From NCBI GenBank assembly GCA_024696725.1, contig JAILGO010000090.1:1-6870 (forward strand): a DNA stretch of 6,870 nt. The letters are read 5' to 3'. The DNA comes from Eubacterium sp. GTDB taxonomy: Bacteria > Bacillota > Clostridia > Oscillospirales > Acutalibacteraceae. Position numbers and translations under genes: made by a program. This document shows, one piece after another, positions 1 to 6,256 of the stretch (position 1 is the first letter of the stretch; each line of letters opens with the position of its first letter). The notes beneath the pieces were generated by a model that was given only the letters and a program-made list of their open reading frames with translations, did no database searches and had not been told where the DNA came from.

Positions 1-1
1 T

Positions 2-508
2 ACTACAAGAGACGAGCCTGACTATGATAAGCTTATGAATTTCAGAATAAAAATTCTTAAGGCGCACGGTCTCGGCTTAAAGGAAATTCAGGAAACTATT
101 GAGAAAATAGAGCCGCTTGAAGGCGCGAGGGAATTTCTCGACGCGCTTCGCGAGCTCGGTCAGGTTGTGATTATCAGCGATACCTTTACTCAGTTCGGTA
201 TGCCGCTTATGAAAAAGCTCGGCTATCCGACCCTGCTTTGCAACGAGCTTGTTGTAAGCGAAAGCGGAGAGGTAACGGGCTTTAAAATGCGCTGTGAAAA
301 AAGTAAGCTTACTACCGTTAAGGCTCTTCAGTCAATCGGATATGAAACGATTGCAAGCGGCGACAGCTTTAACGACCTCGCTATGATTCAGGCGAGCAAG
401 GCGGGCTTCCTGTTCAGAACGACCGAACAGATTAAAAAGGATTATCCCGAAATCCCCGCCTTTGAATCCTATGACGACCTCTTAGATGCAATTAAAAAAG
501 CAATATAA
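2..508 (+). CDS. thrH: ThrH-type phosphoserine phosphatase / homoserine phosphotransferase, 5' end cut off
   Basis: This HAD-superfamily enzyme of the ThrH type removes phosphate from phosphoserine and can transfer it to homoserine, linking serine and threonine metabolism in the cytoplasm. The frame is open from base 2 without a start, giving 168 codons. The segment before the first internal ATG (base 35) reads TTRDEPDYDKL, which matches the conserved ThrH region around TTRDxPDYDxLM, so ATG 35 is not the start. Compared with the roughly 200-residue family, about 35 N-terminal residues lie upstream, including the catalytic DxD motif. Visible HAD signatures are VVIISDTF (motif II serine), a Lys-containing stretch EKSKLTTVKAL (motif III position) and GDSFND (motif IV acidic residues). 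PLEGAREF and YPTLLCNEL are also ThrH-like. An intrinsic terminator follows directly. The family call is firm; which of the two activities dominates cannot be told from sequence. Confidence 0.9.
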   Translation, partial: TTRDEPDYDKLMNFRIKILKAHGLGLKEIQETIEKIEPLEGAREFLDALRELGQVVIISDTFTQFGMPLMKKLGYPTLLCNELVVSESGEVTGFKMRCEKSKLTTVKALQSIGYETIASGDSFNDLAMIQASKAGFLFRTTEQIKKDYPEIPAFESYDDLLDAIKKAI

Positions 509-537
509 AAAAGAGCTGTCTTTTGACAGCTCTTTTT
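508..537. terminator. Bidirectional intrinsic terminator between thrH and the epimerase gene
   Basis: AAGAGCTGTC (511-520) pairs perfectly with GACAGCTCTT (525-534) around a TTTT loop, and A/T pairs extend the stem to about 13 bp. A T-run follows on the plus strand. An A-run at 507-512 supplies the U-tract for minus-strand transcripts. It sits between two convergent genes (stops at 506-508 and 548-550), so it should serve both. Confidence 0.9.
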
Positions 538-547
538 ATTGTTTTGA

Positions 548-2110
548 TTATCTCTTAATGTCGTCCCACTTTGTTCCGCCGACCTGGAAGATGTCGTCGA
601 ATCTGTAAACGTTACATTCGTCTTTAGTGTGGTTGGGATACCAGACCTGAGCAAAGAACGGATTTGTCTTTGCGATGTTGTCGTAATCCCATGCCTTCTG
701 CGGAATGTAGCACTCGGGACACCAGTGACCGCCGAGGAGGATAAGGTTCGGTGAAGCCTCGAATTCAGCGCCGCAGTAGCCGCATTTCCATACAAGCTTT
801 GTAGCGAGGTCGCCCTTCTTCATCGTCTTGCTTAAGCATTCGCCGCCGCGGAATTTAGCCGCCTGCTTCATATCCTCGATATCAAGCTCGCTTTCGGGCT
901 TGCTCTCGTCGTAGCCGTGGTCGAGCTTATACTTTTCAGCGTCTGCCGTATCCTTTTCGAACTTGCGAATCGGGAATTCGTCCCATGATTTCGGGATAGC
1001 CTTATAGTCCTCGATAGTTCCGTAGTAAGCGGAAATTCTCTGAGGATGTACCTTGGCAACCCAGTCGAGAGTACCGAAATCCCTTGTCTTTGCAAGAGCC
1101 TTCATAAAAGGCTTCGCAGCAGCTGCAACGGCTGATTTCGGGAGATATCTCGGAATTCTGAAATAGAATTCAACCTGCTTTGCAAGTCTGTCAAAATATT
1201 CCTGAATCGGAAGGTTCTCACGGAAGTGAAGGAATTCCTCAAGCTTGTCGCCGTCAGCGTAGAACTGACCGTGGAAGTTCTTTGTGATGAACCAGTTGGG
1301 TTCAAAGAGCTTTTCGGGTCCTGCGAGACCGAGCGTGCCGAGAAGAAGCTGCTCGAACTCATAGTTTGAAATTCTGTATTCCTTACCTGAACCGATGTTG
1401 AAATAGTGGTTCCAGAAATCTGCGCCGAGGTTGCCCGCAGCGTCCTCAAGAACGAGGTTACACATAAGACGTCCGCTGTCCTCAACGGTACACCATTCAA
1501 GCACGCCGTTAATCGGTACGTGGAACATAATCGGGTCCATATTCTTAAGGATATTCGGATAGAGAATACCGCTCTGACGCATTACTACCCAGTTCTTGAT
1601 TCCGCTTTCAACGAAGGTGCGCTCAGCAACCGTCTTTGAAACTGCATAGTGGTCGTAGATTGAAATCTTAATCGGGTCGCCGCAACGTCCCCAGTGAATA
1701 GGATAGTTTCTGTCGCCGGTCTCGGCTACCGTGCCTATGTAACAAACCTTAACGGCGTCGGGGTCCTTCTGAGCAAGAACGGCCTTTACGATATTCTCGG
1801 CAGCGCCGATATTTGTTTTCTGTGTTCTGTAAGGCTTCCAGTCGGCGGCGGGGGATACCATACCGCCGACATGAAGAACGTAGTCGGAGCCTGTAACGCC
1901 CTCGAGAATTGAACGGTAGTCAGTAAGGTCGCCCCATACAATCTGAACGTTCGGCTTAGCGGCTAAGTCCCTGAGCTTCTCGATATTCTTCGGGCTCTTT
2001 CTTGCTAAAATCTTAAGGTTGATTTCGCCGGGATGCTTAACCATTTCCTGAACGGCTGCCCATCCCATATTACCAGTACCGCCGGTAAGAAATACGGTTT
2101 TCTTTGCCAT
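548..2110 (-). CDS. NAD(P)-binding epimerase/dehydratase-like (extended SDR) protein with C-terminal zinc ribbon
   Basis: This 520-residue protein starts with an extended short-chain dehydrogenase/reductase domain. It has the dinucleotide-binding motif TGGTGNMG (G10, G13, G16), a WGDLTD segment at 59-64 where SDRs hold the adenine-contacting Asp, a Thr in YIGTVAETG near 127, and the catalytic YxxxK as Y155-AVSK159. RQSGILYP and FNIGSG (178-242) also fit the epimerase/dehydratase family. Typical family members run about 300-350 residues. Here about 170 more follow, with a four-cysteine knuckle (CGYC at 443-446, CPEC at 464-467) that looks like a zinc ribbon, then an aromatic tail. The start is fixed by AAGGAGG 7 bases upstream. 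The gene is monocistronic, transcribed divergently from metK and convergently to thrH. The substrate is unknown; nucleotide-sugar neighbours that would suggest one are absent. The SDR fold is secure, the zinc ribbon likely, the reaction undetermined. Confidence 0.85.
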   Translation of the reverse strand: MAKKTVFLTGGTGNMGWAAVQEMVKHPGEINLKILARKSPKNIEKLRDLAAKPNVQIVWGDLTDYRSILEGVTGSDYVLHVGGMVSPAADWKPYRTQKTNIGAAENIVKAVLAQKDPDAVKVCYIGTVAETGDRNYPIHWGRCGDPIKISIYDHYAVSKTVAERTFVESGIKNWVVMRQSGILYPNILKNMDPIMFHVPINGVLEWCTVEDSGRLMCNLVLEDAAGNLGADFWNHYFNIGSGKEYRISNYEFEQLLLGTLGLAGPEKLFEPNWFITKNFHGQFYADGDKLEEFLHFRENLPIQEYFDRLAKQVEFYFRIPRYLPKSAVAAAAKPFMKALAKTRDFGTLDWVAKVHPQRISAYYGTIEDYKAIPKSWDEFPIRKFEKDTADAEKYKLDHGYDESKPESELDIEDMKQAAKFRGGECLSKTMKKGDLATKLVWKCGYCGAEFEASPNLILLGGHWCPECYIPQKAWDYDNIAKTNPFFAQVWYPNHTKDECNVYRFDDIFQVGGTKWDDIKR

Positions 2111-2117
2111 AAATATA

Positions 2118-2124
2118 CCTCCTT
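2118..2124 (-). promoter_or_regulatory. Ribosome binding site of the epimerase-like gene
   Basis: On the minus strand a perfect AAGGAGG lies 7 bases before the ATG at 2108-2110. This fixes the start so that the Rossmann glycine motif sits at residues 10-16, the usual distance from an SDR N-terminus. Confidence 0.85.
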
Positions 2125-2150
2125 AAATTGTATATCATTAATACACTGTA

Positions 2151-2179
2151 ATTATAAACTAAATATAAACAAATTACAA
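2151..2179 (-). promoter_or_regulatory. Sigma-A promoter of the epimerase-like gene
   Basis: Read on the minus strand, TTGTAA (2174-2179) is followed by a 17-base spacer and a perfect TATAAT (2151-2156). The predicted start of transcription is near 2144, giving a leader of about 34 bases. The -35 matches consensus at only 4 of 6 positions, but the perfect -10 and ideal spacing make this convincing. It stands back to back with the metK promoter. Confidence 0.7.
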
Positions 2180-2200
2180 GACATTTATTATAAATATATA

Positions 2201-2229
2201 TTGACTTTATAAGTGAAATAGTATATTAT
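2201..2229 (+). promoter_or_regulatory. Sigma-A promoter of metK and its riboswitch leader
   Basis: TTGACT (2201-2206) and TATTAT (2224-2229) each match the sigma-A consensus at 5 of 6 positions and are separated by exactly 17 bases. Transcription should start near 2236, only a few bases before the first paired bases of the SAM aptamer, which is where an S-box leader would be expected to begin. Confidence 0.75.
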
Positions 2230-2237
2230 ATGTTAAA

Positions 2238-2332
2238 CAATTATCAAGAGCAGCCGAGTGAACAGGCACAGTGACGCTGCAGCAACCTGCTTCGGTAAGG
2301 TGCTAATACCTGCGGTTTTGCCGGATGATGAG
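2238..2332 (+). ncRNA. SAM-I (S-box) riboswitch aptamer upstream of metK
   Basis: This is a four-way-junction SAM aptamer. Conserved core blocks are ATCAAGAG (2243-2250), GCAACC (2282-2287) and GGTGCTAAT (2299-2307), followed by GATGAG (2327-2332). P1 can form from TTATC (2241-2245) with GATGA (2327-2331). P2 is GCAGC/GCTGC (2250-2254, 2276-2280), with kink-turn-like GA and TGA elements and an outer helix GTG/CAC (2258-2260, 2267-2269). P3 is ACCTGC with GTAAGGT capped by a TTCG tetraloop (2285-2301). P4 is CGG/CCG (2313-2315, 2321-2323). The P2 loop CAGG (2263-2266) is fully complementary to CCTG (2309-2312), the family's pseudoknot. SAM binding should stabilise P1 and favour the downstream terminator, lowering metK expression when SAM is abundant. 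Confidence 0.93.
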
Positions 2333-2346
2333 TAATATTGGAGCTC

Positions 2347-2372
2347 ACACATACGGCAGTATGTGTTTTTTA
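2347..2372 (+). terminator. Intrinsic terminator of the metK SAM riboswitch
   Basis: ACACATAC (2347-2354) pairs perfectly with GTATGTGT (2359-2366) around a GGCA loop and runs into six consecutive T bases. It lies between aptamer and start codon, as in transcription-terminating S-box leaders. The 3' strand of P1 (TGAG, 2329-2332) is complementary to CTCA (2344-2347) at the terminator base, a possible but short antiterminator. I could not draw a longer one. Confidence 0.85.
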
Positions 2373-2389
2373 TTTGAAAGGAGAATAAA

Positions 2390-3568
2390 ATGTCTAAGTA
2401 TTTATTTACAAGTGAGTCCGTAACTAAAGGACATCCCGATAAAATCTGTGACCAGATTTCCGACGCAATTCTCGACGCAATGATTGAAAAGGACCCCCAG
2501 TCCCGTGTTGCGTGTGAAACCTGCTGTACTACCGGTCAGGTTCTCATTATGGGCGAAATCACGACCAAAGCGCACGTTGATATCCCCGCTATAGTAAGAA
2601 AGACGATTGTCGACATCGGCTACGACAGCGATGAAAAGGGCTTTAACGGCAATACCTGCGCCGTTCTTACAGCGCTTGACAAGCAGTCTCCCGATATCGC
2701 TATGGGCGTTGATAAATCGTACGAGCTTAAGAATAACGACGGGGACGCTGATAACCTAAACGGCGCGGGCGACCAGGGTATGATGTTCGGCTATGCCTGT
2801 ACCGAGACCGAGGAGTATATGCCTCTCCCGATTTCTCTTGCACATAAGCTTGCGCTTAAACTCACCGAGGTACGCGAAAACGGAACGCTTCCTTATCTTT
2901 ATTCCGACGGTAAATCACAGGTTACGGTTGAATATACCGACGGTAAGCCGAGCAGAGTTGCGGCAGTTGTCGTATCCTCTCAGCACAGTAAGGACGTATC
3001 CCTTGAACAGCTCAGAAGCGATATAATAGAAAAGGTTATAAAGGCTACTATTCCCGAAGAGCTTATTGACGGCGAAACCGTATTCTACGTTAACCCGACG
3101 GGACGCTTTGTTATAGGCGGACCTATGGGAGACAGCGGTCTTACCGGAAGAAAGATTATAGTTGATACTTATGGCGGATACGCCCGTCACGGCGGCGGCG
3201 CGTTCTCGGGTAAGGACCCGACGAAGGTTGACCGCTCCGCAGCGTACGCAGCGCGCTGGGTAGCTAAAAATATCGTTGCCGCAGGTCTTGCCGAAAAGTG
3301 CGAAATCGAGCTTGCCTACGCTATCGGCGTAGCTCATCCCGTATCGGTGTTTATTGATAGCTTCGGCACGGGTAAAAAGAGCGACGAGGAAATAAGCGAA
3401 ATCGTTAAAAAGGTATTCGATTTAAGACCGAGCGCTATTATCCGTGAGCTTGACTTAAGACGCCCGATTTATAAAGCCGTAGCCGCTTACGGTCACATGG
3501 GAAGAGAAGACCTTAACGTTCCGTGGGAGCAGCTCAATAAGGTCGACGAAATTAAAAAATATATGTAA
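2390..3568 (+). CDS. metK: S-adenosylmethionine synthetase (methionine adenosyltransferase)
   Basis: This cytoplasmic enzyme makes S-adenosylmethionine from methionine and ATP, releasing phosphate and pyrophosphate. The protein has 392 residues, full length for bacterial MetK. The N-terminal [16 protein letters not shown] stretch carries the ATP-site histidine (H15) and metal-binding Asp (D17). Signature 1, [11 protein letters not shown], spans 125-135; the phosphate-binding signature 2, GGGAFSGKD, spans 268-276. [19 protein letters not shown] (237-255) and [15 protein letters not shown] also match the family closely. The start is set by AAAGGAG at 2377-2383, 6 bases before ATG. The gene is monocistronic between its riboswitch leader and its own terminator. 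The SAM-I riboswitch directly upstream provides feedback control by the product. Confidence 0.98.
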   Translation: MSKYLFTSESVTKGHPDKICDQISDAILDAMIEKDPQSRVACETCCTTGQVLIMGEITTKAHVDIPAIVRKTIVDIGYDSDEKGFNGNTCAVLTALDKQSPDIAMGVDKSYELKNNDGDADNLNGAGDQGMMFGYACTETEEYMPLPISLAHKLALKLTEVRENGTLPYLYSDGKSQVTVEYTDGKPSRVAAVVVSSQHSKDVSLEQLRSDIIEKVIKATIPEELIDGETVFYVNPTGRFVIGGPMGDSGLTGRKIIVDTYGGYARHGGGAFSGKDPTKVDRSAAYAARWVAKNIVAAGLAEKCEIELAYAIGVAHPVSVFIDSFGTGKKSDEEISEIVKKVFDLRPSAIIRELDLRRPIYKAVAAYGHMGREDLNVPWEQLNKVDEIKKYM

Positions 3569-3573
3569 AAGAT

Positions 3574-3610
3574 AAGGAGAGGCTAAGCCTCTCCTTTGTT
3601 GACTTTTTTT
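3574..3610 (+). terminator. Intrinsic terminator after metK
   Basis: AAGGAGAGGC (3574-3583) pairs perfectly with GCCTCTCCTT (3587-3596) around a TAA loop. The T-rich tail is interrupted by GTTGAC before a seven-T run. The hairpin begins six bases after the metK stop. Confidence 0.85.
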
Positions 3611-3627
3611 GCCGAATATGATACTGT
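3599..3627 (+). promoter_or_regulatory. Possible promoter of the secreted-protein gene
   Basis: TTGACT (3599-3604) lies 17 bases upstream of TACTGT (3622-3627), which is preceded by TG at 3619-3620, an extended -10 arrangement. The -10 hexamer matches consensus at only 4 of 6 positions. The -35 overlaps the tail of the metK terminator. The leader would be only about 14 bases and begin at the ribosome binding site, which weakens the call. Confidence 0.4.
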
Positions 3628-3632
3628 GTAAA

Positions 3633-3639
3633 AAAGGAG
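3633..3639 (+). promoter_or_regulatory. Ribosome binding site deciding the start of the secreted protein
   Basis: AAAGGAG ends 8 bases before the ATG at 3648, which opens a clean signal peptide. An in-frame ATG at 3609 would add 13 residues before it, lies inside the T-run of the metK terminator and has no such site, so 3648 is preferred. Confidence 0.85.
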
Positions 3640-3647
3640 TGATATTT

Positions 3648-4649
3648 ATGCTTAAAAAATCTTTATCAATATTATTGACGTTACTGATGCTCTGTACCGT
3701 CGCTTTGGCGGTTCCGTTTACCGCGCAGGCTATCGTTTGTCCCGCGTGCGGCGGAACTCGCGTCGTTCCTCAGCAAATGCCTACTACTAACCCCGTAACG
3801 GGCGCAATAGAATTTCAGACCGTTTATCTGCCTTGCTCAACGTGCGGCGGCTCCGGCGTTATCGGTGAGTCCGGCTCTGACTCAGGCTCGGAATCGGGTA
3901 CCGATTCGGGAGTTACTTCAGCGTCGGGCAATCACGGCGCTTATGATTATACCGAGGGCGTAGTCGATACCGAGAACGGACCTAATCTTCTCGACGGAAA
4001 TACCGAAACGAAGTATAACGTTTTCTCTAATTCCTGCTATATCTGCTGGAAGGCGCCTAAGCTTATAAGCGTAACGGGCTACGATATTACCACCGCTAAC
4101 GATACCTCGCTCTATAAGGGAAGAAACCCGAAGAGCTGGGTGCTTTATGCAAGTAATAAAAAGCTTCCGCGCGACAGCGATAAGTGGAAGAAAATCCATT
4201 CCGTAACTAACGATAAAAAGCTTAAGGCTAAGGACTTCACGAGCTATTCCTTTAAGCTTAAAAAGAAAGCGAAGGCTTACCGCTACTATAAGCTCGAAAT
4301 CCTCGACAATAAGGGCGAGGACTGTACTCAGCTTTCCGAATTCAAGTTAAAGGGCACGGTTCATACCTCCCCTAAAACGGCTATAAAGAAGGCTGTTAAA
4401 AAGGGCCCGACCAAGATAAACGTAAAGTGGGAAAAGAAAGAGGTTAGAGGCTATCAGCTTCAGTACGCTAAAAACGGTAAGTTCAAGAAAGCGAAGAAGA
4501 TAACCGTTACAAAAGCCGGCACGGTAAGTAAAACCGTAAAGGGACTTGAAAAGGGTAAAAAGTATTACGTCCGCGTAAGAACCTATAAGGTAGTAAATAA
4601 AGTTAAGGTTTATTCAAAGTGGAGTAAGAAAAAATCAGTTCAGCTATAA
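3648..4649 (+). CDS. Secreted protein: paired-cysteine zinc-hairpin-like segment, discoidin-like (F5/8C) and fibronectin-III-like domains
   Basis: This 333-residue exported protein has no recognised specific name. Residues 1-28 form a Sec signal peptide: KK, a Leu-rich core, and a likely signal peptidase I cut after the AQA at 26-28. The mature N-terminus carries CPACGGTR (31-38) and CSTCGGSG (63-70). These CxxCGGxx knuckles resemble the DnaJ zinc hairpin and could bind zinc or form disulfides. A Ser/Gly/acidic linker (about 73-93) follows. Residues about 95-237 look like an F5/8-type C (discoidin) domain: NLLDGNTETKY, PKSWVLYASN, YRYYKLEI and QLSEFKLKG fit its typical pattern. Residues about 240-333 resemble a Lys/Tyr-rich fibronectin-III repeat (GYQLQYAKNG, KGKKYYVRVRTYK). 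No cell-wall anchor is visible. Binding to glycans or the cell surface is plausible but inferred. The mature protein is very lysine-rich. Confidence 0.8.
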   Translation: MLKKSLSILLTLLMLCTVALAVPFTAQAIVCPACGGTRVVPQQMPTTNPVTGAIEFQTVYLPCSTCGGSGVIGESGSDSGSESGTDSGVTSASGNHGAYDYTEGVVDTENGPNLLDGNTETKYNVFSNSCYICWKAPKLISVTGYDITTANDTSLYKGRNPKSWVLYASNKKLPRDSDKWKKIHSVTNDKKLKAKDFTSYSFKLKKKAKAYRYYKLEILDNKGEDCTQLSEFKLKGTVHTSPKTAIKKAVKKGPTKINVKWEKKEVRGYQLQYAKNGKFKKAKKITVTKAGTVSKTVKGLEKGKKYYVRVRTYKVVNKVKVYSKWSKKKSVQL

Positions 4650-4651
4650 AT

Positions 4652-4685
4652 AAAAAAGAGTTGCCTTCCGGCAACTCTTTTTTTT
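4652..4685. terminator. Bidirectional intrinsic terminator between the secreted-protein gene and the proC/AIM24 pair
   Basis: GAGTTGCC (4658-4665) pairs with GGCAACTC (4670-4677) around TTCC, extended by six A/T pairs to a 14-bp stem. A run of eight T bases follows on the plus strand, and the A-run at 4652-4657 gives a U-tract on the minus strand. It lies between convergent genes. Confidence 0.92.
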
Positions 4686-4694
4686 ACGATTTTT

Positions 4695-5378
4695 TTACGA
4701 ACCTGAGGTTACGATATACGGCTGAATTGAAGCTGCGAGCTTCGCCGTCGGCATGGTCTGAATAACAACCTCGCCGGGACCCGTAACAACCGTGTTGAAT
4801 AAGCCTTCGCCGCCGAAGAGCATATTCTTAACGCCCTTAACGCTCTGAACGTCCATCTTACAGCTCGAGCTCATAAGAACAACGTGTCCAGTGTCAACGA
4901 TAAGCTGCTGACCTGCTTCAAGATTGTAGCGGATAGCTGCGCCGTCGATTTCGATAAATGCTTTACCGTTACCGCTGAGCTTCTGCATAATGAAGCCCTC
5001 GCCGCCGAAGAAGCCTGCGCCTAATTTCTTCTGGAAGAAGGTTGAAAGCTCTACTCCCTGTGTGGCTGCAAGGAACGCGCTCTTCTGGCATACGTAGTCC
5101 GAGCCGGGCGTGATGTCGAGAGCAAGAATTTCGCCGGGAAGTGAGGACGCGAAAGCAATCATTCCGTTACCGCCTCTTGAGGTGTAGATGTTCTGGAAAA
5201 GGCTTTCCTTAGTCATCATTCTGCCGAGCATTTTGCCGAGACCGCCGTTTGAAGATGTTTTCATCTCCATATTCGGGCTCATCCAGCTCATTCCGCCGCC
5301 TTCCGAAATCATAGCTTCGCCGTCGTTAAGCGTACAGATGAGTACGGGAAAATTTCCTCCCTGAATTTGGTAATCCAT
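4695..5378 (-). CDS. AIM24 / TIGR00266 family protein
   Basis: This 227-residue protein belongs to the AIM24 (TIGR00266) family, a beta-rich fold widespread in bacteria and fungi. Its yeast member affects mitochondrial biogenesis, and its bacterial role is not established. Family-like features are the opening MDYQIQG, a Gly/Met-rich stretch EGGGMSWMSP (26-35), TSRGGNGMIAFASSLPGEI (66-84), GGEGFIMQKLSGNGKAFIE (125-143) and the late GGEGLFNTVVTGPGEV (189-204). The repeated GGEG elements fit an internally duplicated fold. There is no signal peptide or membrane segment, so it is probably cytoplasmic. The start is supported by AAAGGAG at 5386-5392, 7 bases before ATG. It begins 30 bases downstream of proC, with no promoter or terminator seen between them, so co-transcription is likely. 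No link to proline synthesis is known. Confidence 0.88.
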   Translation of the reverse strand: MDYQIQGGNFPVLICTLNDGEAMISEGGGMSWMSPNMEMKTSSNGGLGKMLGRMMTKESLFQNIYTSRGGNGMIAFASSLPGEILALDITPGSDYVCQKSAFLAATQGVELSTFFQKKLGAGFFGGEGFIMQKLSGNGKAFIEIDGAAIRYNLEAGQQLIVDTGHVVLMSSSCKMDVQSVKGVKNMLFGGEGLFNTVVTGPGEVVIQTMPTAKLAASIQPYIVTSGS

Positions 5379-5408
5379 AAATTTACTCCTTTCAAATTAA
5401 GCTTACGC

Positions 5409-6206
5409 TTATAATTTACTGTCTTTTTCTATTGCCTTATTTACCGCGTTGTTAATCGCGGACTCAAAGCCGTCTTTCTGAAGCGAGGTAACGCCCTCGA
5501 TTGTCGTTCCGCCCGGTGAGCATACCTTGTCGATAAGCTCCCACGGATGCTCTTTTGATTTTAATATCATTTCCGCCGAGCCTAAAACGGTCTGCGCCGC
5601 GGTTTTGAGCGCAACGTCCTTTTTCATTCCGTTTTTAACTCCCGCCCTTGCGAGAGAATCAATGAACATATATGCAAATGCCGGCGCGCAGCCGCCGATA
5701 ACTCCGAAAACGGGGAAGAGCGACTCGTCGAGCGCAGTAACCTTACCGACTGCCGAGAAAAGCTTTTCACAGTAGGACTTGTCCTCGTCGGTAGCCTTCT
5801 CGTTAGCGGCGTAAGCGGTCATTGAAGCGCCGACCGCCGCGTTTATGTTCGGCATAACGCGTATAATTCTGTTTGAATGCGAAAGGGTATTCCTTATAAA
5901 CTCAATCGTCTTTCCCGCCGCTATGGAAATAATAAGCGTGTCGCTCTCTGTGAGGGCGATATTTATTTTTTCAAGCACGTTGCCGAGAACGTTCGGCTTA
6001 ACCGCAAGAATTACCGTGTCGCAGAGCTTGACCGCCTGCGCGGGACTTTCGCATACGTTGACTCCGTATTTACTCTTAAGATAGTCCGTAGCCTTCTTAC
6101 TTATATCATAAACGTAAATCTCTTCGCTGTTTACGGCTTCCGCCTTTATAATTCCGTCGATTATAGCCGTAGCCATGTTTCCGCAGCCTATAAAACCTGT
6201 TTTCAT
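5409..6206 (-). CDS. proC: Pyrroline-5-carboxylate reductase
   Basis: This enzyme reduces 1-pyrroline-5-carboxylate to L-proline with NAD(P)H, the last step of proline synthesis. The protein has 265 residues, the normal family length. The N-terminal dinucleotide-binding motif is GFIGCGNMA (4-12). AVKP (68-71) and RVMPNINAAVG (116-126) match conserved parts of the reductase. The C-terminal helical domain starts near GVIGGCAPAF (168-177) and contains the family signature around PGGTTIEGV (231-239). The start is fixed by GGAGG at 6214-6218, 7 bases upstream of ATG, with the Gly motif at the usual position. A good promoter lies just upstream. The AIM24-family gene follows 30 bases downstream, probably in the same transcript. 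proB and proA, the earlier pathway genes, are not in this window. Confidence 0.97.
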   Translation of the reverse strand: MKTGFIGCGNMATAIIDGIIKAEAVNSEEIYVYDISKKATDYLKSKYGVNVCESPAQAVKLCDTVILAVKPNVLGNVLEKINIALTESDTLIISIAAGKTIEFIRNTLSHSNRIIRVMPNINAAVGASMTAYAANEKATDEDKSYCEKLFSAVGKVTALDESLFPVFGVIGGCAPAFAYMFIDSLARAGVKNGMKKDVALKTAAQTVLGSAEMILKSKEHPWELIDKVCSPGGTTIEGVTSLQKDGFESAINNAVNKAIEKDSKL

Positions 6207-6227
6207 AATATTGCCTCCGTTTTTTAT

Positions 6228-6256
6228 ATTCTATCACGGATAGCTTTAAATATCAA
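6228..6256 (-). promoter_or_regulatory. Sigma-A promoter of proC (and probably the AIM24-family gene)
   Basis: On the minus strand TTGATA (6251-6256) is followed by a 17-base spacer and TAGAAT (6228-6233), each matching consensus at 5 of 6 positions. TG one base before the -10 makes it an extended -10. The -35 overlaps the TGA that ends the frame-corrected spoIIID (6253-6255). The leader would be only about 15 bases. Confidence 0.65.
6231..6243. repeat. Small inverted repeat in the proC promoter
   Basis: CTATC (6231-6235) and GATAG (6239-6243) form a 5-bp inverted repeat around ACG. It overlaps the upstream edge of the proC -10 box and the adjoining spacer. It could be an operator, but at this size it may be chance. 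Confidence 0.25.

Noticed and set aside
35..508. Treating ATG 35 as the start of thrH
   Set aside because: The codons upstream of it (bases 2-34) encode TTRDEPDYDKL, conserved in ThrH, so the gene begins outside the window.
469..1912. Several open frames of 70-130 codons overlapping the epimerase-like gene on both strands
   Set aside because: They lie within the well-supported SDR gene, have low-complexity Ser/Thr/Arg-rich products and no ribosome binding sites. They are frame shadows.
2129..2145. TGTAT/ATACA inverted repeat near the predicted epimerase transcription start, considered as an operator
   Set aside because: Five A/T-rich pairs around a seven-base centre in a very AT-rich spacer are easily expected by chance.
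2793..3337. Open frames on both strands inside metK
   Set aside because: metK is unmistakable across this region; these are shadows.
3609..3647. Earlier in-frame ATG for the secreted protein, adding 13 residues
   Set aside because: It falls in the terminator T-run of metK, has no ribosome binding site, and would place a Cys/Lys-containing extension before an otherwise ideal signal peptide. The ATG at 3648 has AAAGGAG at proper spacing.
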